DNA of 26,573 nt from a virus, in IMG/VR virus record IMGVR_UViG_3300021961_000535, positions 1-26,573 of that record, one strand, 5' to 3'. Shown here piece by piece: positions 8,249 through 14,705 of this stretch; positions within the stretch are counted from its first letter, which is position 1, and each line of letters begins with the position of its first letter. The notes beneath the pieces were generated by a model. It made no database searches. It saw nothing but the letters and a program-made list of their open reading frames with translations, and was not told where the DNA came from. The position numbers were made by a program, and so were the translations under genes.

Positions 8249-8737
8249 TCATCGCCTCCTCGCTTTTTCTTTGTTGTAGTAAGAACCATTCATACCACAA
8301 CCTAATTTCAAGGACACTCAACTGCATTACTTCCTCCACACTCTTGTGCAAAGTCTCTGCTATTCTCATTAGCAGTTGTAGTTCAGTATCCTCTTTTAGT
8401 TTTTTGCTATTTCCTCATATTCAGAAACAGCATTATTCAACTCGCTACACACTTTTAACAATGTTGCTGGATCAGCCTCATTTAGTAATGTAGTTTTGTC
8501 AAACTTTGTAAACATTGGTTTTCCTTCCGGATCCAATGCTTTAGCAATTAGACTTTCGACTAATGCTTCAACCGTCTTACCTTGTTGTTGTAGACTAATA
8601 ATTTTACTTTCTACAGCAAATGGATAAGCCGCTTTGTAGTAGATGTCTGTTTTCCATTCTGGCACAGAAATCTTTTGTAGTCCACCACTTAACTTGTCTT
8701 TAAAGTGTCCAGTGATGTTTTGCATTACGTTGCTCAT
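8211..8737 (-). CDS. Tail assembly chaperone fusion made by -1 ribosomal frameshift (gpGT-type)
   Basis: Translation starts at 8737. At 8399-8405 the ribosome meets A AAA AAC in register (frame GCA AAA AAC, then TAA). A -1 slip bypasses the stop at 8396-8398 and adds 62 codons ending at TAA 8211-8213, for a 175-aa product. The added part (LKEDTELQLL..., then VEEVMQLSVLEIRLWYEWFL) is helical with the Trp/Tyr-Glu spacing seen in the T domain of tail chaperones. It fills the otherwise unexplained 8249-8395 gap directly upstream of the tape measure, exactly where the lambda G/GT system sits. I read this frame by hand; slip efficiency cannot be judged from sequence. Confidence 0.85.
8396..8737 (-). 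CDS. Tail assembly chaperone, short form (gpG-type)
   Basis: 113 aa in the unshifted frame, ending at TAA just after the slippery site. It contains the 'VPEWKTDIYYKAAYPFAVESKI' region (two parts, ~25-45) and a helical C-terminal half that reads like phage tail assembly chaperones, which coat the tape measure while the tail is built and are absent from the mature particle. The ATG overlaps the upstream stop as ATGA at 8734-8737, with GGAGATAT as the ribosome site. The gene is placed between the major tail protein group and the tape measure, the conserved order. Confidence 0.85.
   Translation of the reverse strand: MSNVMQNITGHFKDKLSGGLQKISVPEWKTDIYYKAAYPFAVESKIISLQQQGKTVEALVESLIAKALDPEGKPMFTKFDKTTLLNEADPATLLKVCSELNNAVSEYEEIAKN
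8399..8405 (-). other. Programmed -1 frameshift site (A AAA AAC)
   Basis: Read on the minus strand, the heptamer AAAAAAC lies in the X XXY YYZ register with the upstream frame (GCA|AAA|AAC), and the zero-frame stop TAA follows immediately. Both tRNAs can re-pair after a one-base slip back, and the -1 frame is open for 62 codons up to the start of the tape measure gene. Confidence 0.85.
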
Positions 8738-9030
8738 ATTTTATATCTCCTTTTAGATATCTCCCTTACGGTAGGTCCCAAAATACCGTTTGGTGCTTGT
8801 TTTGAGCGGCCTTCTTCCAATGGAACAATGTGGGAAACACGGTTGACAATCCTCTTTTCTTTGAAAGCGGATTCGAGACGCCAACCGCGTCTTGCTTGTC
8901 CCTTGTCGATAGGAGTTTTAGAAACTGCTACCGTTTTGATATCTTCTGCCACTCGAGTGATAAATGCATCTTTTTCTCTTTCAAGTTGCCTCATCGCTTT
9001 TTTAGTGCCTCGAACACTAATTCTTAACAT
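8734..9030 (-). CDS. HK97 gp10-like head-tail joining / tail component
   Basis: 98 aa, basic. It opens MLRISVRGTKKAMRQLEREK and has an internal 'VAVSKTPIDKGQARRGWRLE' segment (residues ~35-54). The T-P-x-D-x-G-x-x-R-x-x-W pattern is the signature of the HK97 gp10-like family, small proteins at the head-tail joint or tail end. The later part (HIVPLEEGRSKQAP) also fits the family, where 'LEyG' follows. Family members are often 110-150 aa, so this is a short one. It overlaps the chaperone start by 4 bases. Its position between the major tail protein and the chaperone is slightly later than usual. Confidence 0.8.
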   Translation of the reverse strand: MLRISVRGTKKAMRQLEREKDAFITRVAEDIKTVAVSKTPIDKGQARRGWRLESAFKEKRIVNRVSHIVPLEEGRSKQAPNGILGPTVREISKRRYKI

Positions 9031-9039
9031 TACAAATCC

Positions 9040-9450
9040 TTAAGCGTTATACGCCGCCGTATCTAATGCTCCAGTTCCCTGGAAATTAACCGTTGCAGTG
9101 ATTAAGTCGTCAAAAGTTGCACTTCTTGAAACAGAAGTTACAATAACTTTTCCTGTGAATTTTTCACCAGCACTTGTGCTTGGATAAAATTCAATAAACA
9201 AATCGCTATCAACGTTTGGATTGAAAGCATCTGATGCCGCTGTATGTCCGTCATCATATACTACTTCCATTGAACCTGTAAACTGGTGTAAACCTGATTT
9301 ATAAGTTCTTGCCGCGTCGCCCATTACGGTGTCTTCAATAACATCTTTAGTATGTTCTACCGTCCAAGAGCGAACTTGAGCAATCGCAGTTTCACCTGCA
9401 GAGTCGGTTCCGAGTTTAACGGTTCCGTTTTCACCTGTGTAAGTCGCCAT
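9040..9450 (-). CDS. Major tail (tube) protein
   Basis: 136 aa beginning MATYTGENGTVKLG, with 'VRSWTVEHTKDVIEDTVMGD' (residues 26-45) and 'TGSMEVVYDD' (58-67). These segments are typical of compact single-domain tail tube proteins of siphoviruses. It forms the stacked hexameric rings of the tail tube. A ribosome site AGGAG precedes the ATG at 9450. The protein holds one DSAG motif at residues ~16-19 and a related TSAG near residue 93. A strongly expressed structural gene is expected, but no dedicated promoter is seen in the two bases between it and its upstream gene. Confidence 0.85.
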   Translation of the reverse strand: MATYTGENGTVKLGTDSAGETAIAQVRSWTVEHTKDVIEDTVMGDAARTYKSGLHQFTGSMEVVYDDGHTAASDAFNPNVDSDLFIEFYPSTSAGEKFTGKVIVTSVSRSATFDDLITATVNFQGTGALDTAAYNA

Positions 9451-9452
9451 TT

Positions 9453-9761
9453 TTAGTTCTCCTCTTTAGCGTTTTTGGATTCAGCGTCTGAAATGCGTTC
9501 ACCTTCTGGTGCTGAAACAGATTCAATTGAGTCTGCCCAGTCTTCACCTGAAAGTGGATCCCATTCCTCTTCCTCATCCTCTTTGATTGAAGTCACGTGG
9601 GCGTCGGCTGTAATTTTATTCTTACGTCCTTTGGCCTGTGACTTTTTTTCTGAAGTTGGTTGTTCTAATGTCCAACCTTCTTCAAGAAATCTTTGTATGC
9701 GATCCTCTTCAATGTATTTCCAAGAACCGTCTTTCCACATTTTTACATTTTTAATTGGCAT
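9453..9761 (-). CDS. Small acidic protein of the tail operon, function unknown
   Basis: 102 aa from the ATG at 9761, which follows the upstream TAA (9763-9765) and has AAAGGAG upstream. A longer in-frame start at 9803 would lie inside the neighbour and lacks a ribosome site. The N-terminal 40 residues (MPIKNVKMWKDGSWKYIEED and a helix ending in GW) look folded. The remainder is charged and low-complexity (Lys/Glu/Asp/Ser), probably disordered. It is encoded between tail terminator and tail tube genes. It might be a joining or assembly factor; nothing in the sequence proves this. Confidence 0.65.
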   Translation of the reverse strand: MPIKNVKMWKDGSWKYIEEDRIQRFLEEGWTLEQPTSEKKSQAKGRKNKITADAHVTSIKEDEEEEWDPLSGEDWADSIESVSAPEGERISDAESKNAKEEN

Positions 9762-9762
9762 A

Positions 9763-10212
9763 TTATACTGCTCCTTTTGTAAATGAGTATTGAACTTCTG
9801 CAATCATATTGAACTCACCAAGTGGTGGTGTTCTATCTATAACTTCAATAGTCGTAACGTGTGTTGTTGCGGCTCTTGTTGCGTTTAGTTCTCTATCTCT
9901 GTTTGTGTTAAGTGCTTCTTCAATGCGTTCAATCAATTCATTACGTTTTTGATCTACACTTTGAACAAATCCTTGGCGTCCATCGGATCGCACAAAACCT
10001 CTTATGTTAACTTCTAACACTCCACGACGATTTCCACCCATTGTGTTTTCTGCACGGGTTTCATTACCTGTTGTAACCAATAATGCGGGGAATTGTGTAA
10101 GTGCTAATTTTTCTGTGTCAAAAGGTTCGCGTGTCACGAACTTGACCTTTGGGTTTTCCATATCACCCAAAACATCAATGATGTTAGAAATTATATCTTC
10201 TCTATTTGACAT
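9763..10212 (-). CDS. Tail terminator-like protein
   Basis: 149 aa. The N-terminal helix (REDIISNIIDVLGDM), the central 'FPALLVTTGNE' strand, the VNIRGFVRSDGR strand and the closing 'PPLGEFNMIAEVQYSF' fit the minor tail protein/tail terminator fold, which caps the tail tube at the head-proximal end and binds the connector. The position between the head-tail connector and the major tail protein is the canonical one. The start at 10212 has an AAAAGGTAG ribosome site. Family assignment is from pattern and gene order. Confidence 0.75.
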   Translation of the reverse strand: MSNREDIISNIIDVLGDMENPKVKFVTREPFDTEKLALTQFPALLVTTGNETRAENTMGGNRRGVLEVNIRGFVRSDGRQGFVQSVDQKRNELIERIEEALNTNRDRELNATRAATTHVTTIEVIDRTPPLGEFNMIAEVQYSFTKGAV

Positions 10213-10218
10213 CGCCTA

Positions 10219-10674
10219 CTACCTTTTTAGGCGTAGGTAATGAGTAGGTTCTCTTTCGTTATCGTCAACCGTTCCGCTAGAGTCCAAGTCATATTCTACA
10301 CCATCTCTTAAAATTAAATCTAATTCTCTTTCGTATTCTTTACGATAGAATTCCATCTTTCTTTCAAAGATGTCTAAATCTGGTTCAAATTTTGATAGTT
10401 TAGGATATACGTGGAAACCCAGTGCATGATAGCAACAGGCTCTTGTCAGTTGACTTGCTGTATATAAGTCTTCGTCAGGCTCAACTGCCCCAGTAGCAAC
10501 ACGTGATATGTCATACATTCCAACCGTATATGTAGGCCACCAACGAATGCGTAAATCTCTAAACACATCGTTTTGTGCTTTGTTTAATTCGTCGTCAAAG
10601 TCTGGAATTCCGAATGATAAAATATCCGGTTCATATTGTTGTATGTCGCTAATAGTCGCAAGTGTTATTGCCAT
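10219..10674 (-). CDS. Head-tail connector/adaptor with EF-hand-like loop
   Basis: 151 aa, mostly helical, placed right after the capsid gene and before the tail terminator, as for gp6-type head-tail adaptors that dock on the portal. Helical segments with aromatic residues run from ~25 to 120 (ASQLTRACCYHALGFHVYPK in the middle). Residues 129-140 read DLDSSGTVDDNE, which satisfies the 12-residue calcium-loop spacing D1-x-D3-x-S5-G6-T7-x-D9-x-x-E12. The start at 10674 has AAGGA upstream. It is separated from the capsid gene by 125 bp holding a terminator-like hairpin. Confidence 0.75.
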   Translation of the reverse strand: MAITLATISDIQQYEPDILSFGIPDFDDELNKAQNDVFRDLRIRWWPTYTVGMYDISRVATGAVEPDEDLYTASQLTRACCYHALGFHVYPKLSKFEPDLDIFERKMEFYRKEYERELDLILRDGVEYDLDSSGTVDDNEREPTHYLRLKR

Positions 10675-10756
10675 AGGATTCTGTCCTTTTTAATATGCTT
10701 TGGGTCCTTCCCAAACCATCAAATTGTTTACATTGTTATTTATTGTAAAGAAGAGA

Positions 10757-10780
10757 AAAGGGCGAATTTCTCCGCCCTTT
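10757..10780 (-). terminator. Hairpin terminator after the major capsid gene
   Basis: AAAGGGCG at 10757-10764 and CGCCCTTT at 10773-10780 form an 8-bp GC-rich stem with an 8-base loop. On the minus strand the stem is followed by TTCTCTTC, a weak pyrimidine tract rather than a clean T-run. It may act as a partial terminator, lowering transcription of tail genes relative to capsid. Confidence 0.6.
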
Positions 10781-10788
10781 CCCGTGAT

Positions 10789-10806
10789 TTAATCTAAAAT
10801 TAGATT
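10789..10806. repeat. Near-perfect palindrome over the capsid stop codon
   Basis: TAATCTAA-AA-TTAGATTA is an 8-bp inverted repeat with a 2-base centre. It spans the last codons and stop of the major capsid gene, just before the GC-rich hairpin at 10757-10780. It could form a small AT hairpin protecting the mRNA end or simply be coincidental. Confidence 0.45.
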
Positions 10807-11657
10807 AATGCTGAAGAATCAGATACGATTGCAACACCGTATTGATCAAACAATTCAGAAGTTCCGTAAGCCATAGAACCTACGATCTCTAATGAACGTT
10901 TTGAAGCGTTTCTTTCAGTTTCAATTCTCATTGCTCTCTTAACCATGTAGCCAAGAGCATCTTGAGTCATTACACCACCTACGTAAGCACCTGCAGAATC
11001 ACCAGCAATAACCGTTGATTCAAAGATGTCCACGCCAGCGACACGTCCTACGAAACCATCTCTTAAAGCCGCGTTACCGATATCACTTAAAGAGTGTGAC
11101 ATAGTATTACCTGCGTTAGTTAATTGTTTCTTAAGATCATATGCTTGATATGGGTGTAACACACAAGCAAAACCACCATTTTGGTCTGCTTTGTTTGCTC
11201 TCAATGTAGCCGCCGCTTTAAAGATATCGTCGATTGTTACAGACGCACCAGCAGAGTTAATTGTGTTAGAGAAACCGCTGAATAATGTCGCGATATCTGT
11301 GTCAACTTTTTCTGCCATTGCCGCACCAATTTGACGTCCGATAGCCGCCGCAACATCTTCGTTTGCACTTTCTGCCGCTAGGTCAGTAAGTTCAACCATA
11401 ACACCAATTTCTGATGCTGTGATTGTTTTAGATGTTGTATTGAATGCTGTGTTAGATAGATCAATCCCGTCAGCAACGCCTGCCGCTGATAGTGATGGAT
11501 AAATTGGAACCTGTGCTGTTAAGCCTGGTGTTCCTGACATATCGTAATTTCTTACGAGAGGTCTAATTACGGTCTTCTCATTTAGTGTATAAAGAGCCGA
11601 CTGCACGATGTTTGCGTATAATTCACTTAATACGCTACTTGTTGCTTCATTTGCCAT
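10800..11657 (-). CDS. Major capsid protein (HK97 fold)
   Basis: 285 aa. It has a short N-terminal arm (MANEATSSVLSELYANIVQS), then 'LVRNYDMSGTPGLTAQVPIYP', which resembles the E-loop entry, the 'EIGVMVELTDLAAES' and 'AMAEKVDTDIATLFSG' segments (spine helix region), and the A-domain 'CVLHPYQAYDLKKQL' and 'VAGVDIFEST'. These are recognisable hallmarks of small HK97-fold capsid proteins of marine siphoviruses. There is no protease-type pro-domain, in line with a separate scaffold gene just upstream. DSAG lies near residue 221 in the A-domain/P-domain region. Start at 11657 with an AAGGAG site; a terminator-like hairpin follows. Confidence 0.9.
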   Translation of the reverse strand: MANEATSSVLSELYANIVQSALYTLNEKTVIRPLVRNYDMSGTPGLTAQVPIYPSLSAAGVADGIDLSNTAFNTTSKTITASEIGVMVELTDLAAESANEDVAAAIGRQIGAAMAEKVDTDIATLFSGFSNTINSAGASVTIDDIFKAAATLRANKADQNGGFACVLHPYQAYDLKKQLTNAGNTMSHSLSDIGNAALRDGFVGRVAGVDIFESTVIAGDSAGAYVGGVMTQDALGYMVKRAMRIETERNASKRSLEIVGSMAYGTSELFDQYGVAIVSDSSALI

Positions 11658-11683
11658 TGCTTTGTCTCCTTGTTAGTAGCAAT

Positions 11684-12391
11684 TTAAATACGGACCCCTT
11701 TAGCCTTCATAATCTCTTTGTATCGAGCACGATGCTCTGGGTTTTCCATATTCAGTTTTGTTATGTCGTTATCTACCACAGGACTTTGTTTTCCAACGCC
11801 TTGTCCAGTTCCTGAACCACTTGGTCCTGCCTGAACAAAATGTGGATTGGTTGTAAGGAATTCATTTACCAAACTAGACACTTTAATTGGGTTACCCGAA
11901 TCATCATATCTAACCTGTCCGTTTGCATCTACAACGTCAACACCACCTGCTTCATTTAAGCGAAGTTGTCCTTTTAGCAATGAAACCACCTGTTGTGGAT
12001 TTACTGCCTTTTGACTGCTTGCCTCATTAAGCAATGTGCCGTCTACCTTGATTGAAGTAAGTTCGCTTTGGTATTGTTGAATTTTACCGGAGAATTTCTC
12101 TGCCTGTTCCTTCAACAACTTTTCAAACTCGCCACGCTTTTCTAATTCTTCATGACGTGCCTTTTCTTGCTTCTCTACAAGTTCGTTATAAAGATCCAAG
12201 TCAACGTTTGAGTATTTCTTTTCAAACTTTGCCTTTTCTCTTGCTACCCTTTCCGCCACAATGCGATTTACATCGTCTTGTGATAAAAGGTTGTCCTTAA
12301 CACCTTCCTGTGTTTTTGCTACCTGCTCTTTACCTTCTTGGTGAGTTGCAGTCAACTCTGTATCATTAACCGCTGTGTTTTCTGCGTCCAT
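11684..12391 (-). CDS. Capsid scaffold protein
   Basis: 235 aa, highly charged. Residues 40-115 form a strong predicted coiled coil (VNRIVAERVAREKAKFEKKY, then repeated Glu/Lys heptads). A short Gly/Asp part follows (VDVVDANGQVRYDDSGNP), and a C-terminal basic tail (YKEIMKAKGVRI) as used by scaffolds to grip capsid protein. Its location directly upstream of the major capsid gene is the standard place. Scaffold is removed on DNA packaging. No protease gene accompanies it in this window. Start at 12391 with AGAGGT upstream. Confidence 0.85.
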   Translation of the reverse strand: MDAENTAVNDTELTATHQEGKEQVAKTQEGVKDNLLSQDDVNRIVAERVAREKAKFEKKYSNVDLDLYNELVEKQEKARHEELEKRGEFEKLLKEQAEKFSGKIQQYQSELTSIKVDGTLLNEASSQKAVNPQQVVSLLKGQLRLNEAGGVDVVDANGQVRYDDSGNPIKVSSLVNEFLTTNPHFVQAGPSGSGTGQGVGKQSPVVDNDITKLNMENPEHRARYKEIMKAKGVRI

Positions 12392-12425
12392 AAATTACCT
12401 CTTTCTAATTGGTTGAGTTCTACCC

Positions 12426-12441
12426 CTACGCTCATTCGTAG
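12426..12441. repeat. Small inverted repeat between genes
   Basis: CTACG and CGTAG pair around a 6-base loop in the 57-bp gap between the 123-aa gene and the scaffold gene. No T-run follows, so a terminator role is unlikely. It may be an mRNA processing or regulatory hairpin. Confidence 0.25.
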
Positions 12442-12448
12442 TATGTGT

Positions 12449-12820
12449 TTATTTAGCAATATTGGCTCTAGCCATGTCTAAATTGTGTTTGTTTTGCTGT
12501 ATTAACACCGGAATTGGTGTTGAATGTATTCCAAAACTAGGATGGCTATGTAACCATTCTTCGTCTTCTCGTTCTGTGTTTAATCTTTGTTCTATCTTTT
12601 TAAGTAGCCTTGGTTTTATAACACCTATGATGTTTACCCTGGCTTCTAGATCACCTAGTGGTTGAGGTATGCCATTCCATAGACATATTTCAATTTTACC
12701 CTTAAGCCATGCACTATAACTCCAAGGGCATACCCGTTTGATGCTAGTAAAATACTGCTCCCAAAGAGCCTTATTTTCTACCGCCTCGTTTGCCGCCTTT
12801 TTTGCCGCCTCTTTTTCCAC
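12449..12820 (-). CDS. Unknown 123-aa protein starting inside the Lys/Gly microprotein gene
   Basis: Only one start codon exists in this frame, GTG at 12820; upstream the frame closes with TGA and no ATG follows. The first ~17 residues (MEKEAAKKAANEAVENK) come from the same DNA that encodes the KKGG/KRGG repeat in another frame. After that the protein is Trp-rich and looks folded (ALWEQYFTSIKRVCPWSYSA, then a Gly/Pro loop and a helix). The region before the GTG is purine-rich but lacks a good Shine-Dalgarno, so initiation may depend on coupling, or the frame may be reached by a +1 slip from the microprotein gene. It lies between portal and scaffold genes. Function unknown. Confidence 0.6.
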   Translation of the reverse strand: MEKEAAKKAANEAVENKALWEQYFTSIKRVCPWSYSAWLKGKIEICLWNGIPQPLGDLEARVNIIGVIKPRLLKKIEQRLNTEREDEEWLHSHPSFGIHSTPIPVLIQQNKHNLDMARANIAK

Positions 12821-12932
12821 CTTTTTTCTTCTTCATAGCCATGATGCTCGCTCCTTTGTATTGCAGACTAAAACGTCTGCGTTGTCTTGGTTCACCTATA
12901 ACGCCACCTATTGACGCACTAGTAGTCACCAT
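12771..12932 (-). CDS. Very basic Lys/Arg/Gly-repeat microprotein (53 aa)
   Basis: A short gene found by reading the 13-12.7 kb gap. ATG at 12932 has AGAGGT upstream and overlaps the end of the 88-aa gene. The protein starts MVTTSASIGGVIGEPRQRRR and ends in a tail of five basic dipeptides separated by GG (KKGG-KRGG-KKGG-KRGG-RK), in which 12 of the last 23 residues are Lys or Arg and 8 are Gly. An in-frame ATG at 12842 behind a strong AAAGGAG could yield the 23-aa tail alone. Such a chain would bind nucleic acid or acidic proteins. Candidate roles are DNA condensation in the capsid or a portal/scaffold-associated factor. No family recognised. Confidence 0.6.
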   Translation of the reverse strand: MVTTSASIGGVIGEPRQRRRFSLQYKGASIMAMKKKKGGKRGGKKGGKRGGRK

Positions 12933-13185
12933 TGGTTTCTACCTCTTTCCAACTTGGATGTTCTTCAATCTTGCGATTTTTATAACCATCCAATATTTCA
13001 CGTCTGCGTTTTTTTAGCAAAGGATATAATTCTAGTAGGTTATTACGCGAACGTATGCCTGCTGTCTTGTAACCTTTGGTTTCATAGACGTGTATGTTTT
13101 CGTTGTATTCGCCAAGAACACGACGTATCTCCTGCTCCGTTTCATTCGTAACTATCCAACTATCTTCTGGGATATATTTTCCCAT
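12919..13185 (-). CDS. Small basic protein after portal, histone-H1-like motif (88 aa)
   Basis: 88 aa, helical and charged. Residues ~40-70 read KTAGIRSRNNLLELYPLLKK then RRREILDGYK. The pattern K-x-A-x-x-R-S-R-x-x-L-x-E-L is similar to short 'histone H1-like' proteins carried by some phages next to the portal or capsid genes. I cannot confirm this without a profile search. The ATG overlaps the portal stop by one base (TAATG at 13185), so synthesis is coupled to portal. The last bases overlap the start of the 53-aa basic microprotein. Confidence 0.65.
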   Translation of the reverse strand: MGKYIPEDSWIVTNETEQEIRRVLGEYNENIHVYETKGYKTAGIRSRNNLLELYPLLKKRRREILDGYKNRKIEEHPSWKEVETNGDY

Positions 13186-14705
13186 TACTCACCTCTGTTG
13201 AATAATTGTGCTAGTTCAGGATGTAGTTGTTGTATCTCTTCATCCGTATAACCCTGTTGCACCATCTCCCTCAAGTGTGCAATCAAGTCATTAGCACTAG
13301 TGACTGGAGGATGTTCCAGTGTAGGCCTAATCATACCCTCGCTCATAGGGGACTGCATATCTTCGTAATATTCTTCTGTGATTGTTTCGTAAATTCGTTT
13401 GTCAATTTCTTTGTTGATGTTGACGTCGGCAATGTTTGCTTCTTTAGCCATCTTCAACATAGTAACATCATTCGCTTTGTCCTGTATTGAGAATGAACGT
13501 GGATATTCCACTTCACCATCCCATACCTTACCTTGGTAAGTTGCCCATAGTCTCCAAATTAATTCTTCAGCGTGTTCTAGACACATAGCAAATCCGCTTA
13601 ATTTAGAATTAAGTGTTTGGAATTCGCTTGTTAGAGCAACACCTGATAGTCTACGACTTTCAACACTTCTAATACCTGCCAATGAAGCCATTCTATCAAT
13701 TGCCTCAACTTTCTTTTGCATTGCGTTGATAACACTATCAATACTCGCACCATTTGGCTGTAATAGATAAGGTTTTAAACCTGGATCCATGCTTTGTGGC
13801 ATTTGAATGATTGAACCTGCTCCAGCACCTGCTTCTGTGTCTGCCGTTTTAACAAGTGAAGGGTGATTGGTTAATCTTACAATCTGTTCAATCTCACTAC
13901 CAAACTCATATAGTTCTTTGGTAATGTCTGCGATATCGCCGACTGCGGATACTCCGACGCCGCGAATGTTTGAGCGTTGTGCATACACGCAGACCGCAGG
14001 CACTTTGCCCAGTGTGTTAGGGACGGTTTCAACAATTCTACCAGTTTTTTCATTGCCCGAAATCATATAGACATTAATCTCGGTAGGTGTATATTCCCTA
14101 ATATACTGCTTATCCTTAAGAACTTCTTCCTTAACCTTTAGATATGTTAATTCATAAAGTCCATTGGATGTTCTTTCATATTCCCAATCTAAAACATTGT
14201 CAGGAGTAAAAAGTGAAACATAAGGACGGATACCTTGTTGTAGTTCATCCGCTCTTGTTCTGGCCTGTGTTGTTGGCTTATCCACAATCACCCAAGCGTG
14301 TCCATAAACCATTGCGTATGTTGAAACGTCTCTTAAAAAAGCAAGTAGACTTCTACCATCCAAATCTGCGTCTGCAAGGAAAGGCTTCAAACCTGGATCG
14401 TTTTCTAGACTACCAAAATCTCTTTTGATTTCTTTTCTAAACAAGAATGAGTTGTATAAGTCAACAATGGATTTGACGTGGTTGTCAAGTCCAATCATTC
14501 TTAAACGTTTTTCGTAATCTTCTCTTGATTCGTAGTAGTATGGCTCCAAATACTTCCCGTTGAAGTAGTCAAAACCGCCTTGATATGAATCACCTAAAAA
14601 CTGCCACCTGTTAAGGTAGTATTTGTAGGCGTCGTGTGCTTCAACGATGTAGTCAATGTTTAATTTACTATCACCCTTGATAATTCTATCTCTAATGACG
14701 GGCAT
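13185..14705 (-). CDS. Portal protein
   Basis: 506 aa. It forms the 12-subunit ring at the packaging vertex through which terminase pumps DNA. Recognisable features are the N-terminal 'LNRWQFLGDSYQGGFDYF', the 'DLYNSFLFRKEI' region, the central 'YGHAWVIVDKP' and 'YVSLFTPDNVLDWEYE' strand segments, a long alpha-helical stem region (~260-360, 'ELYEFGSEIEQIVRLTNHPS'), and a C-terminal acidic/helical tail. The length is typical of siphovirus portals. It lies directly downstream of the large terminase with a TAATG overlap at 14705. Confidence 0.92.
   Translation of the reverse strand: MPVIRDRIIKGDSKLNIDYIVEAHDAYKYYLNRWQFLGDSYQGGFDYFNGKYLEPYYYESREDYEKRLRMIGLDNHVKSIVDLYNSFLFRKEIKRDFGSLENDPGLKPFLADADLDGRSLLAFLRDVSTYAMVYGHAWVIVDKPTTQARTRADELQQGIRPYVSLFTPDNVLDWEYERTSNGLYELTYLKVKEEVLKDKQYIREYTPTEINVYMISGNEKTGRIVETVPNTLGKVPAVCVYAQRSNIRGVGVSAVGDIADITKELYEFGSEIEQIVRLTNHPSLVKTADTEAGAGAGSIIQMPQSMDPGLKPYLLQPNGASIDSVINAMQKKVEAIDRMASLAGIRSVESRRLSGVALTSEFQTLNSKLSGFAMCLEHAEELIWRLWATYQGKVWDGEVEYPRSFSIQDKANDVTMLKMAKEANIADVNINKEIDKRIYETITEEYYEDMQSPMSEGMIRPTLEHPPVTSANDLIAHLREMVQQGYTDEEIQQLHPELAQLFNRGE

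Noticed and set aside
7674-8279. A 201-residue open frame on the plus strand across the tape measure start
   Set aside because: It is antisense to a well supported tape measure and chaperone region, has no ribosome site and reads as low-complexity hydrophobic shadow sequence.
9761-9803. Start at 9803 for the small acidic tail-operon protein
   Set aside because: It lies inside the preceding gene with no ribosome site, whereas 9761 has AAAGGAG and follows the stop directly.
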